64,000 bases of DNA from Stenotrophomonas sp. HITSZ_GD (GTDB lineage Bacteria > Pseudomonadota > Gammaproteobacteria > Xanthomonadales > Xanthomonadaceae), in NCBI RefSeq assembly GCF_029543105.1, contig NZ_JARQXB010000004.1:186001-250000 (forward strand). The letters are read 5' to 3'. Position 1 is the stretch's first letter, and each line of letters begins with the position of its first letter. Shown in pieces: positions 57,065-64,000 of this stretch. Made by a program: the position numbers and the translations under genes. The notes beneath the pieces are model-generated. The model was not told where the DNA came from and ran no database searches. It worked only from the letters and a program-made list of their open reading frames with translations.

Positions 57065-57744
57065 TGTCGACCGGAACCCGCCATCGCGTCGCGGCATGGT
57101 GGGTTCCGCTGCTGGTATTGCTGGCGGCCGGCGCGATCGCCGGCGCCAGCGTCGAGGGCCTGCGCTGGCTGCACTACCTGTGCAAGCCCGCGGCGACCGT
57201 GCTGATCCTCCTGCGCGCCACGGCGGCGGCGCCGGGCGCGTATCGACGATGGGTGCGGGTCGGCCTGCTGTTCTCGCTGGTCGGCGACATCTGCCTGATG
57301 TTGCCGGTGGATGCCTTCGTCGCCGGTCTGGCGGCGTTCCTGCTCGCGCATCTGGCCTACATCCTGGCGTTCGCCCGTGGCGTGCGGGCGAGGGCATTGG
57401 CACTCACCGCGCCCGTACTGGTCGCCTACGCAATGGCCAATCTCGCCGCGCTGCGGCCCCACCTGCCGGTGGCGCTGCAGGGGCCGGTCATTGCGTATAC
57501 GGCAGTGCTGACGGCGATGGCCGCGCTGGCGCTTGCCCGCGGCTGGCGTCCCCCGGAAGACGGCACACAGGCGCGGCGCGCGGCGCTCGGCGCGGTGCTG
57601 TTCGTGGCGAGCGATTCGCTGCTGGCCTGGGATCGTTTCGCCGGTCCGCTGCCCGGGGCCACAGCGGGCGTGCTGGCGACGTACTATGCCGCGCAGTGGC
57701 TGATCGCCACCTCCGTTTCCCGCCGGCGGGCAGCGCGACGATGA
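57064..57744 (+). CDS. YhhN-family membrane protein (lysoplasmalogenase-like)
   Basis: This is a 226-residue integral membrane protein with about eight helices. The family signature is seen in KPAATVLILL, GLLFSLVGDICLML with its Asp, AHLAYILAF, and the final LFVASDSLLAWDRF and YYAAQWLIA. Animal TMEM86 relatives hydrolyse lysoplasmalogens; bacterial members are less studied, and the substrate is unknown. Its start overlaps the M61 stop by one base and its stop overlaps the next gene by 4 bp. Confidence 0.88.
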   Translation: MSTGTRHRVAAWWVPLLVLLAAGAIAGASVEGLRWLHYLCKPAATVLILLRATAAAPGAYRRWVRVGLLFSLVGDICLMLPVDAFVAGLAAFLLAHLAYILAFARGVRARALALTAPVLVAYAMANLAALRPHLPVALQGPVIAYTAVLTAMAALALARGWRPPEDGTQARRAALGAVLFVASDSLLAWDRFAGPLPGATAGVLATYYAAQWLIATSVSRRRAARR

Positions 57745-58271
57745 AGGCGGCCCCCTTGCAGCGCATCCTGGTGATCGGCCCGCCCGGCGCCGGCAAGAGC
57801 CACTTCGCGCGCCAGCTGGGCGAGCGGCTTGGGCTGCCGGTGATCCACCTGGATGCGCATTACTGGTCGGCCGGGTGGGTGGAACCCACGCCAGCCGAAT
57901 GGGCGTCGCGCCTGGCCGCATTGCTGGCGCGCCCGGCCTGGATCATGGACGGCAACTACTCGCGCACTCTGGCGCAGCGGCTGGCGGCCTGCGACACGGT
58001 CGTGTTCCTCGACCTGCCGCGCTGGCAATGCATGTGGGGCCTATTGCGGCGGGCATGGACCGAGCGCGGAAGGGTGCGCGCGGACATGGCCGCCGCGTGC
58101 CCCGAAAAACTGGACCGGGCCTTCCTGGTCTTTGCATGGCGATACCGCAGCCGGTCGCGACCGGCGGTGATGCGTTTGCTCGCGCAAGGCCGCGACCAGT
58201 GGGTGGTGCATCGGTTGGCCTCCCGTGGCCAGGCCCGTGCATGGCTCGAAGGCGTGTCGGGCCGCGGCTGA
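57741..58271 (+). CDS. P-loop nucleoside kinase-like protein (FlaR-type)
   Basis: This 176-residue protein has an adenylate-kinase-like fold. Walker A is GPPGAGKSHFA (residues ~13-23), and a LPVIHLDAHYWSAGW segment follows with an Asp typical of the 'DNA topology modulation protein FlaR' group. An Arg-rich lid region (FAWRYRSRSRP) comes later. Its substrate is unknown. It overlaps the YhhN gene by 4 bp, forming a three-gene unit with M61. Confidence 0.85.
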   Translation: MKAAPLQRILVIGPPGAGKSHFARQLGERLGLPVIHLDAHYWSAGWVEPTPAEWASRLAALLARPAWIMDGNYSRTLAQRLAACDTVVFLDLPRWQCMWGLLRRAWTERGRVRADMAAACPEKLDRAFLVFAWRYRSRSRPAVMRLLAQGRDQWVVHRLASRGQARAWLEGVSGRG

Positions 58272-58385
58272 CGCCATCTCTGCCGGTGTGGGCAGGCGCG
58301 CCAAGCGGGTGCGCCGCGCGCCGCGCCGTCGCGCCTGTTGAGACGTGCCCGGCTATCCTGTCGTCCTTCCCAGCGGATACCCATC

Positions 58386-59765
58386 ATGGCCAAGGCGAAG
58401 ATCGCCTACGTCTGCACCGAGTGTGGTGCCGAATACACCAAGTGGCAGGGCCAGTGCGGCGAATGCGGCGCCTGGAACACGCTCAGCGAGATCGTGCTCG
58501 AAAGCGCAGCGTCGACCAAGGCGGCCGCCCCTTCGCGGCGCAGCGGTTGGGCCGGCGCGGTCGAGCCACCCAAGATCACCGCGCTCAAGGACGTGCAGCA
58601 CAGCGAGCATGCGCGCGTGTCCACCGGCATCGGTGAGTTCGACCGCGTGCTGGGCGGTGGCCTGGTCGAGGGCGCGGTGGTGTTGGTGGGCGGCGATCCG
58701 GGCATCGGCAAGTCCACCTTGCTGTTGCAGGCACTGGCCAAGATGGCGGCCCAGCTGCCGGTGCTCTACGTCACCGGCGAGGAATCGCTGGCCCAGGTGG
58801 CCGGCCGCGCGGTGCGCCTGGACCTGCCGCTGGAGGGCCTCAACGCGCTGTCGGAAACCGGCATCGAACAAATCCTGCAGCACGCCAGCGTGGCGCGGCC
58901 CAGGCTGATCGTCGCCGATTCGGTGCAGACGCTGTGGAGCGAATCGCTCACCGCAGCGCCCGGCTCGGTCAGCCAGGTACGCGAGAGCGCGGCGCGGCTG
59001 GTGCGCTACGCCAAGGAAACCGGCACGGCCGTGTTCCTGGTCGGCCACGTCACCAAGGAAGGCGGCATCGCCGGCCCGCGCGTGCTCGAACACATGGTGG
59101 ACGCGGTGCTGTATTTCGAGGGCGACGGCGGCAGCCGCTTCCGCATCCTGCGCGCGTTCAAGAACCGCTTCGGCGCGGTCAACGAGCTGGGCGTGTTCGC
59201 GATGGGCGAGAAGGGCCTGAAGGAAGTGGCCAACCCGTCGGCGATCTTCCTCTCCGGCGGCAGCACGCACCAACCGGGCAGCTGCGTGATGGTGACGCGC
59301 GAGGGCACCCGGCCGCTGCTGGTGGAGGTGCAGGCCCTGGTCGACAGCTCGCCGCTGTCCAACCCGCGTCGCGTGGCGGTGGGCCTGGAACAGAATCGCC
59401 TGGCGATGCTGCTCGCGGTCCTGCACCGGCATGGCGGCGTGCTGGTCGGCGACCAGGACGTGTTCGTCAACGTAGTGGGCGGCATTCGCGTGCAGGAGAC
59501 GGCGGCCGACCTGCCGGTGTTGCTGGCGGTGCTGTCCTCGTTGCGTGACCAGCCCTTGGCCGAGAAGACGATTGCCTTCGGCGAGGTGGGTTTGTCCGGG
59601 GAGATCCGCCCGGTGCCCAACGGCGAGGAGCGCCTGCGCGAAGCCGCCACGCATGGCTTCAAGCGCGCGATCGTGTCCAAGGCGAACGCGCCCAAGAGCG
59701 GCGCGGTCAAGGGGATGGAGGTGATCGCGGTGGAGCGGCTGGCCGAGGCGATCGAGGCCGCATGA
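58386..59765 (+). CDS. radA: DNA repair protein RadA
   Basis: RadA (Sms) is a RecA-like ATPase with an appended Lon-like domain that helps process recombination intermediates. The 459-residue protein has a zinc finger (Cys10, 13, 24, 27), Walker A GGDPGIGKST (102-111), the RadA-specific KNRFG motif (in FKNRFGAVNELGVF) and the C-terminal Lon-like half (~290-459) with GLSGEIRPV. The ATG at 58386 is preceded by a weak ribosome site. Confidence 0.97.
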   Translation: MAKAKIAYVCTECGAEYTKWQGQCGECGAWNTLSEIVLESAASTKAAAPSRRSGWAGAVEPPKITALKDVQHSEHARVSTGIGEFDRVLGGGLVEGAVVLVGGDPGIGKSTLLLQALAKMAAQLPVLYVTGEESLAQVAGRAVRLDLPLEGLNALSETGIEQILQHASVARPRLIVADSVQTLWSESLTAAPGSVSQVRESAARLVRYAKETGTAVFLVGHVTKEGGIAGPRVLEHMVDAVLYFEGDGGSRFRILRAFKNRFGAVNELGVFAMGEKGLKEVANPSAIFLSGGSTHQPGSCVMVTREGTRPLLVEVQALVDSSPLSNPRRVAVGLEQNRLAMLLAVLHRHGGVLVGDQDVFVNVVGGIRVQETAADLPVLLAVLSSLRDQPLAEKTIAFGEVGLSGEIRPVPNGEERLREAATHGFKRAIVSKANAPKSGAVKGMEVIAVERLAEAIEAA

Positions 59766-59808
59766 GCCCGGTGCGGTGGTGGAGTGGCGCCACCCCCACG
59801 CCAACGAG

Positions 59809-59834
59809 AAAGGGCGGCCCCTGGCCGCCCCTTT
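59809..59834. terminator. Bidirectional terminator between radA and the DUF3606 gene
   Basis: The stem AGGGCGGCC / GGCCGCCC(C)T with one bulge is flanked by A and T runs. It lies between two convergent genes. Confidence 0.78.
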
Positions 59835-59856
59835 GGCGCTCGTGCCGTCTTGCTCG

Positions 59857-60039
59857 TTATGGATTCGGCGGCTTGTAATCGCGCAGCTTGGTGGTCGCGG
59901 TGCCCACTTCACGCACCGCCTGCTTCAGCTGGTCCTGGCTCAGGCTCAGTTCCCGCGCCCACCAGCGCAGTTCCCATTCCTCGTTGATGTTGACGTTGGC
60001 CATGTCCTTCGGCCGGCGGTCGTCTTGCTGGGTCGTCAT
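59857..60039 (-). CDS. DUF3606-type small protein, 60 aa
   Basis: This is a 60-residue acidic/basic helical protein. The pattern RRPKDMANVNINEEWELRWWARELSLSQDQLKQAVREVG (read in parts) resembles DUF3606: a short acidic N-terminus, a ExRYW-like element (ELRWWA), then two helices ending VG. The function of the family is unknown; members are found in stress-related gene sets. The start at 60039 is supported by GGAGGATC. It is the last gene of a four-gene minus-strand operon (25-bp gap to the preceding gene). Confidence 0.78.
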   Translation of the reverse strand: MTTQQDDRRPKDMANVNINEEWELRWWARELSLSQDQLKQAVREVGTATTKLRDYKPPNP

Positions 60040-60064
60040 GTGATCCTCCGCGGATAGGCCGGGT

Positions 60065-60646
60065 TCAACGGGTGGAGACCGCCGCCTGCGCACGCTCGAA
60101 CGCGTCGGCCAGGCGCCGGCGCGTAGCGGTGAGGTAGGTGCGCGTCTCCTCGCTCTGCGCGGCGGGCAGCCACTGCGCGTCCATGGTCTTCAGGACATCC
60201 GCGTAGTCGGCCACCGCCGCCTTCAGGAATGCATTGCGATAGCTGTTGGCATCGTCTTCCATGCCCGTCGAGGCGGTCGTGGCCTGGCCCCGCGCGCGGA
60301 AGGCCCGCGATTGCTCGCTCTCCTCGGCGCCACGCTGCTGTGTCTCGGCCAGCGCACGTTCGTGGTCGCGCAGCATGCCGCGCGCGAAGTCTTCCGAACG
60401 TCCGCCCACGCCGCGCGCAATGGCCTGGCGTGCCAGATCGATCTCGTTCTGCTCGAACGCCGCCAGCACCCCGAGGATCTGCGCATCGCTGCGCAGCGGC
60501 TCGCCGAGTCCGCTGGCGCCGGAAATCGGCGCCGGACGTGGCGCGGGCGCCACTTCGGGCGCGGTCCGCGAGGTCTCGCTGCCCGGACCGCCACAACCGG
60601 CCAGCAAGGCAGCCACGCCGAGCGTGGCGATGATCCGTGCGCGCAT
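60065..60646 (-). CDS. DUF4142-like lipoprotein
   Basis: This 193-residue lipoprotein (lipobox LLAGC, Cys18) has a helical domain (~55-185) with features of DUF4142: repeated Ala/Glu/Arg helices and conserved patterns NEIDLARQAIARG, FARGMLRDHERAL and a late LKTMDAQWLPAAQ segment. Members are predicted four-helix, ferritin-like periplasmic proteins of unknown role, possibly in metal or oxidative stress. The Pro/Ala linker after the lipobox is usual. It lies between a DUF3606 gene and two small unknown genes, all with gaps of 5-25 bp. Confidence 0.8.
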   Translation of the reverse strand: MRARIIATLGVAALLAGCGGPGSETSRTAPEVAPAPRPAPISGASGLGEPLRSDAQILGVLAAFEQNEIDLARQAIARGVGGRSEDFARGMLRDHERALAETQQRGAEESEQSRAFRARGQATTASTGMEDDANSYRNAFLKAAVADYADVLKTMDAQWLPAAQSEETRTYLTATRRRLADAFERAQAAVSTR

Positions 60647-60651
60647 CCGGC

Positions 60652-60909
60652 TCAGGCCCACTGGGCGTGCGCCGCCAGCTGCGGCAGCGTGCCGATGTCC
60701 GAGGCGTTCGCCGCTTCGCGGCAACGGCCCTGCATGTGGCGCACGCGTTCGCGGATCAGGCCGTGCTCGCTCTGCGGCGCGTGGGCATACAGGCTGGCGA
60801 CGTGGAAGCCGAGGATTTCCTCGGCGCGCTCGCCCTGGTCGCTGATCAGGTGGGGAATGAGCCGCTCGATGCGGGCGATTTCCTGCTGTACTTCATAGGG
60901 GGTCTTCAT
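60652..60909 (-). CDS. Hypothetical protein, 85 aa, second gene of the operon
   Basis: This is a small soluble helical protein without recognised family. It has the pattern TPYEVQQEIARIERLIPHLISDQGERAEEILGFHVASLYA (read in parts), with Leu/Ile heptad-like spacing suggesting a coiled coil (~5-40). It contains one cysteine. It starts 11 bp after the 92-aa gene and ends 5 bp before the DUF4142-type gene. Confidence 0.65.
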   Translation of the reverse strand: MKTPYEVQQEIARIERLIPHLISDQGERAEEILGFHVASLYAHAPQSEHGLIRERVRHMQGRCREAANASDIGTLPQLAAHAQWA

Positions 60910-60920
60910 GCGGTTCTCCG

Positions 60921-61199
60921 TTACGAGGAAGCGCCGAGGCGGCGCCAGCAGTCGGTGGCCAGGCGTTCCAGGTGCGGCTGCGACCCGGGCGGGAGGAAAT
61001 GGGTCTGCAGACGATCACGGAACATGTCCATTCGCTGCTCCAGCGAAGAACGCGGCGCTTGAAGGTAGATGTCGCAGGCCAGCTTCACCACCGGCGAGAG
61101 CACGCTGAACTTGCTGATGCCCAGCTGCTCGTGCGCGTGGCGCTGTTGCCAGTGCGCGATTTCGGCCTGCACATCGATGACGGAAGGATCCCTACTCAT
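60921..61199 (-). CDS. Hypothetical protein, 92 aa, first gene of the operon
   Basis: The family is unknown. The sequence has a helical middle (VIDVQAEIAHWQQRHAHEQLG) and two cysteines (one in KLACDIYLQ, one in DCWRRL), with hydrophobic-plus-basic character in the second half. The start is uncertain: ATG 61199 or ATG 61217, neither with a strong ribosome site. It lies just downstream of an imperfect palindrome (61231-61258). It is the first gene of the four-gene minus-strand operon. Confidence 0.6.
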   Translation of the reverse strand: MSRDPSVIDVQAEIAHWQQRHAHEQLGISKFSVLSPVVKLACDIYLQAPRSSLEQRMDMFRDRLQTHFLPPGSQPHLERLATDCWRRLGASS

Positions 61200-61411
61200 T
61201 GGATTCAGTCGCACCATGTGGATGAAGGAGTGACACCACCCTAACGCGTGGTATGTCAACGCTCGATCATTGCAGGCGCCCAGATGCGGTGCGCGATGAA
61301 CAGCTCAGTTTCGCGTGCGGCATGTCAAATCGCGCCGCATGACGGCGCGCGCTGCACGCTACGCTCACCGCCGCGATTGGACGCTGTGGTTCCCACCCGG
61401 TGGAGTGCGCC
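61200..61411. other. Divergent intergenic region of the DUF3182 / DUF4142 gene sets
   Basis: This gap of 212 bp between the minus-strand operon and the plus-strand membrane-protein gene contains the palindrome at 61231-61258 and, at 61400-61406, GGTGGAG as ribosome site for the plus gene. No further gene is supported. Confidence 0.5.
61231..61258. promoter_or_regulatory. Imperfect palindrome TGACACCAC-N8-GTGGTATGTCA
   Basis: Arms TGACA-CCAC and GTGG-TA-TGTCA are inverted copies with a 2-base insertion in the right arm. It lies 32 bp upstream of the first minus-strand gene and about 155 bp upstream of the plus-strand set. It could be a shared operator. Confidence 0.4.
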
Positions 61412-61567
61412 ATGCGCCCACGTCATTCCTCGCAGACAAATGCGCGCGCCGCGCGCGAAAGCGCCGGCACAGGCGTGGCGCATGCATGGTGGCAGTCCCT
61501 GCATCCTGGCGCATGGTGCGTGCTGGTCGCGCTCGTGCTGGCGTTGGCGTGGTGGCTGTGGCATTGA
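61412..61567 (+). CDS. Small single-helix membrane protein, 51 aa
   Basis: This gene is too short for most gene finders. It has an ATG with GGTGGAG 6-12 bases upstream, a polar 20-residue N-terminus rich in Ser, Arg and Ala, then a hydrophobic segment (CVLVALVLALAWWLW, ~36-50) and a stop immediately after. The stop codon overlaps the likely start of the DUF3182 gene (TTGA, 61564-61567). Such coupling suggests that it is a membrane partner of the DUF3182 protein. No homologue is known to me. Confidence 0.6.
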   Translation: MRPRHSSQTNARAARESAGTGVAHAWWQSLHPGAWCVLVALVLALAWWLWH

Positions 61568-62670
61568 GCAGCGCGCAGCGGCAGCCGCATGCGCGGGTGC
61601 ATGCCGTCGCCACGCGCGACACCGCCGAAGGCGGGCACGAGCGCGTGACGCATGAATGGGTGGCCAGGCGGGTGGCGCGCCTGCTGGGCCGGCCTTACGC
61701 GGGCAGCGCCGACGCGGCATCGCGCATCGCGCCGGGCGCGTACTTCGTGCCCGACGACACGCTCGATGCCGACGCCGCGTCGCGGCTCGGCATCGCCTCG
61801 CGCGACGATCTGCTCGGCGGCGTCGTACCGCATGCATTCCTGGCGACGAAGGTCGTCGCGCACACGCTGGTCGACACGGCGGCCACCTGCATCGCGGGCT
61901 GGAACCACGCGCTGTCGCACGCACTGGCCGCGCACGCCTTGCCGGGCTATACCGCTTTCTCGGCCGTGGATGCACGGCGCGCCTATGCCTTGCTGGCGCC
62001 CGCCGGCGAGGTGAGGCTCAAGCTTCCCACCGGCATCGGCGGGCGCGGGCAGTGGCTGCTGCAGGACGCCGCGATGCTCGATGCCGTGCTGGCGCAGTTG
62101 CCGCCAGGCTATCTCGCGCGCCATGGCGTCGTGCTGGAGATGCACCTGGTGCGGCTGATCACCTTCAGCGTGGGCGAGGTCGAGTTCGGCGGGCAATCCA
62201 TCGCCTATCACGGCACGCAATCCACCACCCGGGCGCGCGATGGTCACGCGGTCTACGGCGGCTCGGCGCTGGAGGTCGTCCGGGGGACGCTGGAGACGCT
62301 GCTGGCCACGCCGCTGGAGCCATTGCAGCGCGAGGCGGTGAGGGCCGCGCACGCGTTCGACCGTGCACTGCGCGAGGCCTGGCCCGGCCTGCACCTGTCG
62401 CGGCGCAATTACGATGTCGCGTGTGGCGAGGACGCGCACGGCCACGCGCGTTGCGGCGTGCTCGAACAGTCCTGGCGCATCGGCGGCGCCACGCCCGCCG
62501 AACTGGCGGCGATGGCCGCCTTTGCCGAGGATCCCGCGCGGCAATGCGTGCGCGCGGCCACGCACGAGCGGCATGGCGAATCCGCGCCGCCCGGCGCGGA
62601 GGTGTATTACCAGGCCGACGACCCGCAGCTCGGGCCGCTGGTGAAATACGTAACGGTTTCGAACGTGTAA
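61564..62670 (+). CDS. DUF3182 protein with ATP-grasp-like features
   Basis: This protein of about 368 residues matches the DUF3182 pattern: GAYFVPDDTL, DLLGGVVPHAFLATKVVAHTLV, LPGYTAFSAVDA, VRLKLPTGIGGRGQWL, SVGEVEFGG, a GGSALEVVRG segment, SRRNYDV and LEQSWRIGGATPAEL. The Lys in VRLK followed by a Gly-rich loop resembles the ATP-binding part of ATP-grasp ligases, so an amide or peptide ligase activity is possible. The start is uncertain: TTG 61564 overlaps the upstream small gene by 4 bp; GTG 61552 or 61558, or ATG 61486, are also in frame. The alpha/beta hydrolase follows at 9 bp. Confidence 0.82.
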   Translation: MSSAQRQPHARVHAVATRDTAEGGHERVTHEWVARRVARLLGRPYAGSADAASRIAPGAYFVPDDTLDADAASRLGIASRDDLLGGVVPHAFLATKVVAHTLVDTAATCIAGWNHALSHALAAHALPGYTAFSAVDARRAYALLAPAGEVRLKLPTGIGGRGQWLLQDAAMLDAVLAQLPPGYLARHGVVLEMHLVRLITFSVGEVEFGGQSIAYHGTQSTTRARDGHAVYGGSALEVVRGTLETLLATPLEPLQREAVRAAHAFDRALREAWPGLHLSRRNYDVACGEDAHGHARCGVLEQSWRIGGATPAELAAMAAFAEDPARQCVRAATHERHGESAPPGAEVYYQADDPQLGPLVKYVTVSNV

Positions 62671-62679
62671 GGAGGACCC

Positions 62680-63516
62680 GTGGAAGTCAAGCTCTCCACC
62701 CTGCAGATTCCCGTCGAGGACGCCGAGGTCGGTGCCACGCTGCTGACCCCCACCGGCATCCCCGGCATCCTGTTCGTGCACGGCTGGGGCGGCAAGCAGC
62801 AGCACAACCTGGTGCGCGCGCGCGAAGCGGTGGGCCTGGGCTGCGTGTGCCTGACCTTCGACCTGCGCGGCCACGAAGGCTGGGTGTCGATGCGCGATAC
62901 CGTCACCCGCCCGCAGAACCTGGCCGACATCATCGCCGCCTATGACCATCTCGCCTCGCTGCCGTACGTGGACTCGGGCGCCATCGCCGTGGTCGGGCTC
63001 AGTTACGGCGGCTACCTCTCTGCGCTGCTGACCCGCGAGCGGCCGGTGGCGTGGCTGGCGCTGCGCTCGCCGGCGTTGTACCGCGACGACCATTGGGAGG
63101 CCCCCAAGGTCGCGCTCAATCGCGAGCCGGACCTGATGGACTACCGCCGCAGCGAAGTGGGCCCCGGCGAGAACCTCGCCCTGGCCGCGTGCGCCGAGTA
63201 CGAGGGCGATGTGCTGCTGGTGGAGGCCGAATGCGACACCATCGTGCCGCACCAGGTGATCCGCAATTACGCCAACGCCTTTGCCCGCGCGCGCTCGGTG
63301 ACCTCGCGCCTGCTGCGCGGTGCCGACCACGCGCTGACGGTCAAGGAGCACCAGCAGGCCTATACGCGCTACCTGATCGACTGGTTGACCGAGATGGTGG
63401 TGGGCCGCCGCGTCGATGTGGCCAGCGAACTGGTGGCCGAACGCAAGCGCTTCGTGCACAGCACGGCCGAGAACAAGGAGGGCGTGCCGCCGATGCAGTT
63501 GCGGGTCAACCGCTAG
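62680..63516 (+). CDS. Alpha/beta hydrolase partner of DUF3182
   Basis: This is a 278-residue cytosolic serine hydrolase. The nucleophile elbow GLSYGG carries Ser108, the acid is probably Asp186 ([11 protein letters not shown]), and the base His217 (GADHALT). The oxyanion strand is FVHGWGGK (~32-39). It resembles dienelactone-hydrolase/dipeptidyl-peptidase-like folds. It starts with GTG behind a strong AAGGAGG. Neighbouring a probable ATP-dependent ligase, it could cleave or trim the ligase product. Confidence 0.88.
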   Translation: MEVKLSTLQIPVEDAEVGATLLTPTGIPGILFVHGWGGKQQHNLVRAREAVGLGCVCLTFDLRGHEGWVSMRDTVTRPQNLADIIAAYDHLASLPYVDSGAIAVVGLSYGGYLSALLTRERPVAWLALRSPALYRDDHWEAPKVALNREPDLMDYRRSEVGPGENLALAACAEYEGDVLLVEAECDTIVPHQVIRNYANAFARARSVTSRLLRGADHALTVKEHQQAYTRYLIDWLTEMVVGRRVDVASELVAERKRFVHSTAENKEGVPPMQLRVNR

Positions 63517-63548
63517 CCGGTGGCGCGGGGCGTGGCTATGATCGCCGC

Positions 63549-63869
63549 ATGCCCTTGCGCCACTTCGTCCACGTGGTTGGTTTCCAGGTGCCGGTCGGCG
63601 ATGCCTTCCTGCGCGAGCCGATGCTGGTGATGCTCGACCGCGTGCCACGCGAGGCGTGGCGCGCGGTGTTCCAGTTGTGCGTGGAGGAGCTGCCCGACAG
63701 CCTGCTGCGCGAGCCGCCTCGCATCGAAGGCGCCGAGGTGCAGGTGTTCCTGGCCCAGGCGCCGCAGCGCGCGTTGGTCGGCGAGGTCCGCCGCTTCGTC
63801 GAACGGGTCAACCGCATGACCTTCCTGCGCGAAGGCAGCACGCTGCACGGCGGCCGCACGGGCAGCTGA
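63549..63869 (+). CDS. Hypothetical protein, 106 aa
   Basis: I do not recognise a family. The 106-residue soluble protein has mixed alpha/beta pattern (HFVHVVGFQVPVGDAFLREPMLVMLDRVPREAWRAVFQL, read in parts). It has one cysteine and no signal or membrane segment. It starts 32 bp after the alpha/beta hydrolase, so it might belong to that operon. The start is the ATG at 63549. Confidence 0.6.
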   Translation: MPLRHFVHVVGFQVPVGDAFLREPMLVMLDRVPREAWRAVFQLCVEELPDSLLREPPRIEGAEVQVFLAQAPQRALVGEVRRFVERVNRMTFLREGSTLHGGRTGS

Positions 63870-63874
63870 GTGGC

Positions 63875-64000
63875 TTAGCCCGGCTGGATGCCCAGGATCA
63901 GTTCCAGCACGAACTTGCTGCCGAAGAAGGCCAGCAGCAGCAGCGCCATCGCGGTGAGCGTCCAGTGCACCGCCTTGCCGCCGCGCCAGCCGTAGCGCCA
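63875..64000 (-). CDS. C-terminus of a YpjD/CcsA-like inner-membrane protein
   Basis: Only the last 41 residues are visible; the gene continues beyond the window. They read WRYGWRGGKAVHWTL then AMALLLLAFFGSKFVLELILG, the pattern of the final helix of cytochrome-c-assembly-like membrane proteins (YpjD, often next to ffh in gammaproteobacteria). The stop is TAA at 63875-63877. Confidence 0.7.
   Translation of the reverse strand, partial: WRYGWRGGKAVHWTLTAMALLLLAFFGSKFVLELILGIQPG

Overview
The window looks like a chromosomal segment of a high-GC gammaproteobacterium of the Xanthomonadaceae/Lysobacteraceae (Lysobacter, Luteimonas or Xanthomonas relatives). The reasons are the very G+C-rich codon use, the minCDE, rplU-rpmA-obgE, rpsT, murJ-ribF-ileS-lspA-ispH and cyoABCD gene orders, and several small families typical of xanthomonads (DUF3011, bacterial peptidase M2, a 'pathogenicity-like' DUF2007-type protein). 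No rRNA or CRISPR array is present. Family assignments come from reading motifs in the translated sequence; no database search was run.

Layout. 1-10.4 kb: end of a Bcr/CflA drug exporter, an ACE-like dipeptidyl carboxypeptidase, and an envelope-modification block (phosphoethanolamine transferase, PAP2 phosphatase, ArnT-type glycosyltransferase) divergent from an OmpR/histidine-kinase pair. 10.5-17.1 kb: two small secreted proteins (Inh-like, DUF3011), the GNAT-minC-minD-minE operon and a NarL-type two-component system. 17.3-31 kb: mixed housekeeping and accessory genes: an SRPBCC protein, AlkA-type glycosylase, VanY-type peptidase, a coupled SPFH / ribbon-helix-helix / membrane-protein trio, purT, bpt, an EF-hand protein, a sigma factor fused to a membrane domain, thioesterases, a crotonase and a PCu(A)C copper chaperone. 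31-45.3 kb: core genes uvrA, a DUF937-BON-OmpA protein, rplU, rpmA, obgE, rpsT, murJ, ribF, ileS, lspA and ispH. 45.3-47.8 kb: small unknown genes, an HTH regulator, a lipoprotein and a YCII protein.

A 2.4-kb island lies at 47.8-50.3 kb. It is inserted at an intact tRNA-Thr(CGT) gene, is bounded by 82-bp direct repeats (80/82 identical), and carries a frameshifted, truncated integrase and a Tat-exported beta-lactamase-family hydrolase in visibly less G+C-rich DNA. The cyoABCD quinol oxidase operon follows; its leader has a perfect palindrome that fits the RegA/PrrA-type half-site pattern. After a repeat-rich gap come an M61 peptidase, a YhhN-family protein, a P-loop kinase-like protein and radA. 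The right end (59.8-63.5 kb) holds the best candidate for an undescribed system: a four-gene minus-strand operon (two unknown proteins, a DUF4142-type lipoprotein, a DUF3606-type protein) facing a plus-strand operon of a 51-residue membrane protein, a DUF3182 protein with an ATP-grasp-like Gly loop, and an alpha/beta hydrolase, with an imperfect palindrome between them.

Themes. Much of the window concerns the envelope: lipid A modification, septum placement, lipid II flipping (murJ), lipoprotein maturation (lspA), and several exported peptidases or hydrolases. Translational coupling by 1-8 bp overlaps is common, and minC, minD, tesB, murJ, ileS and the alpha/beta hydrolase use GTG or TTG starts.
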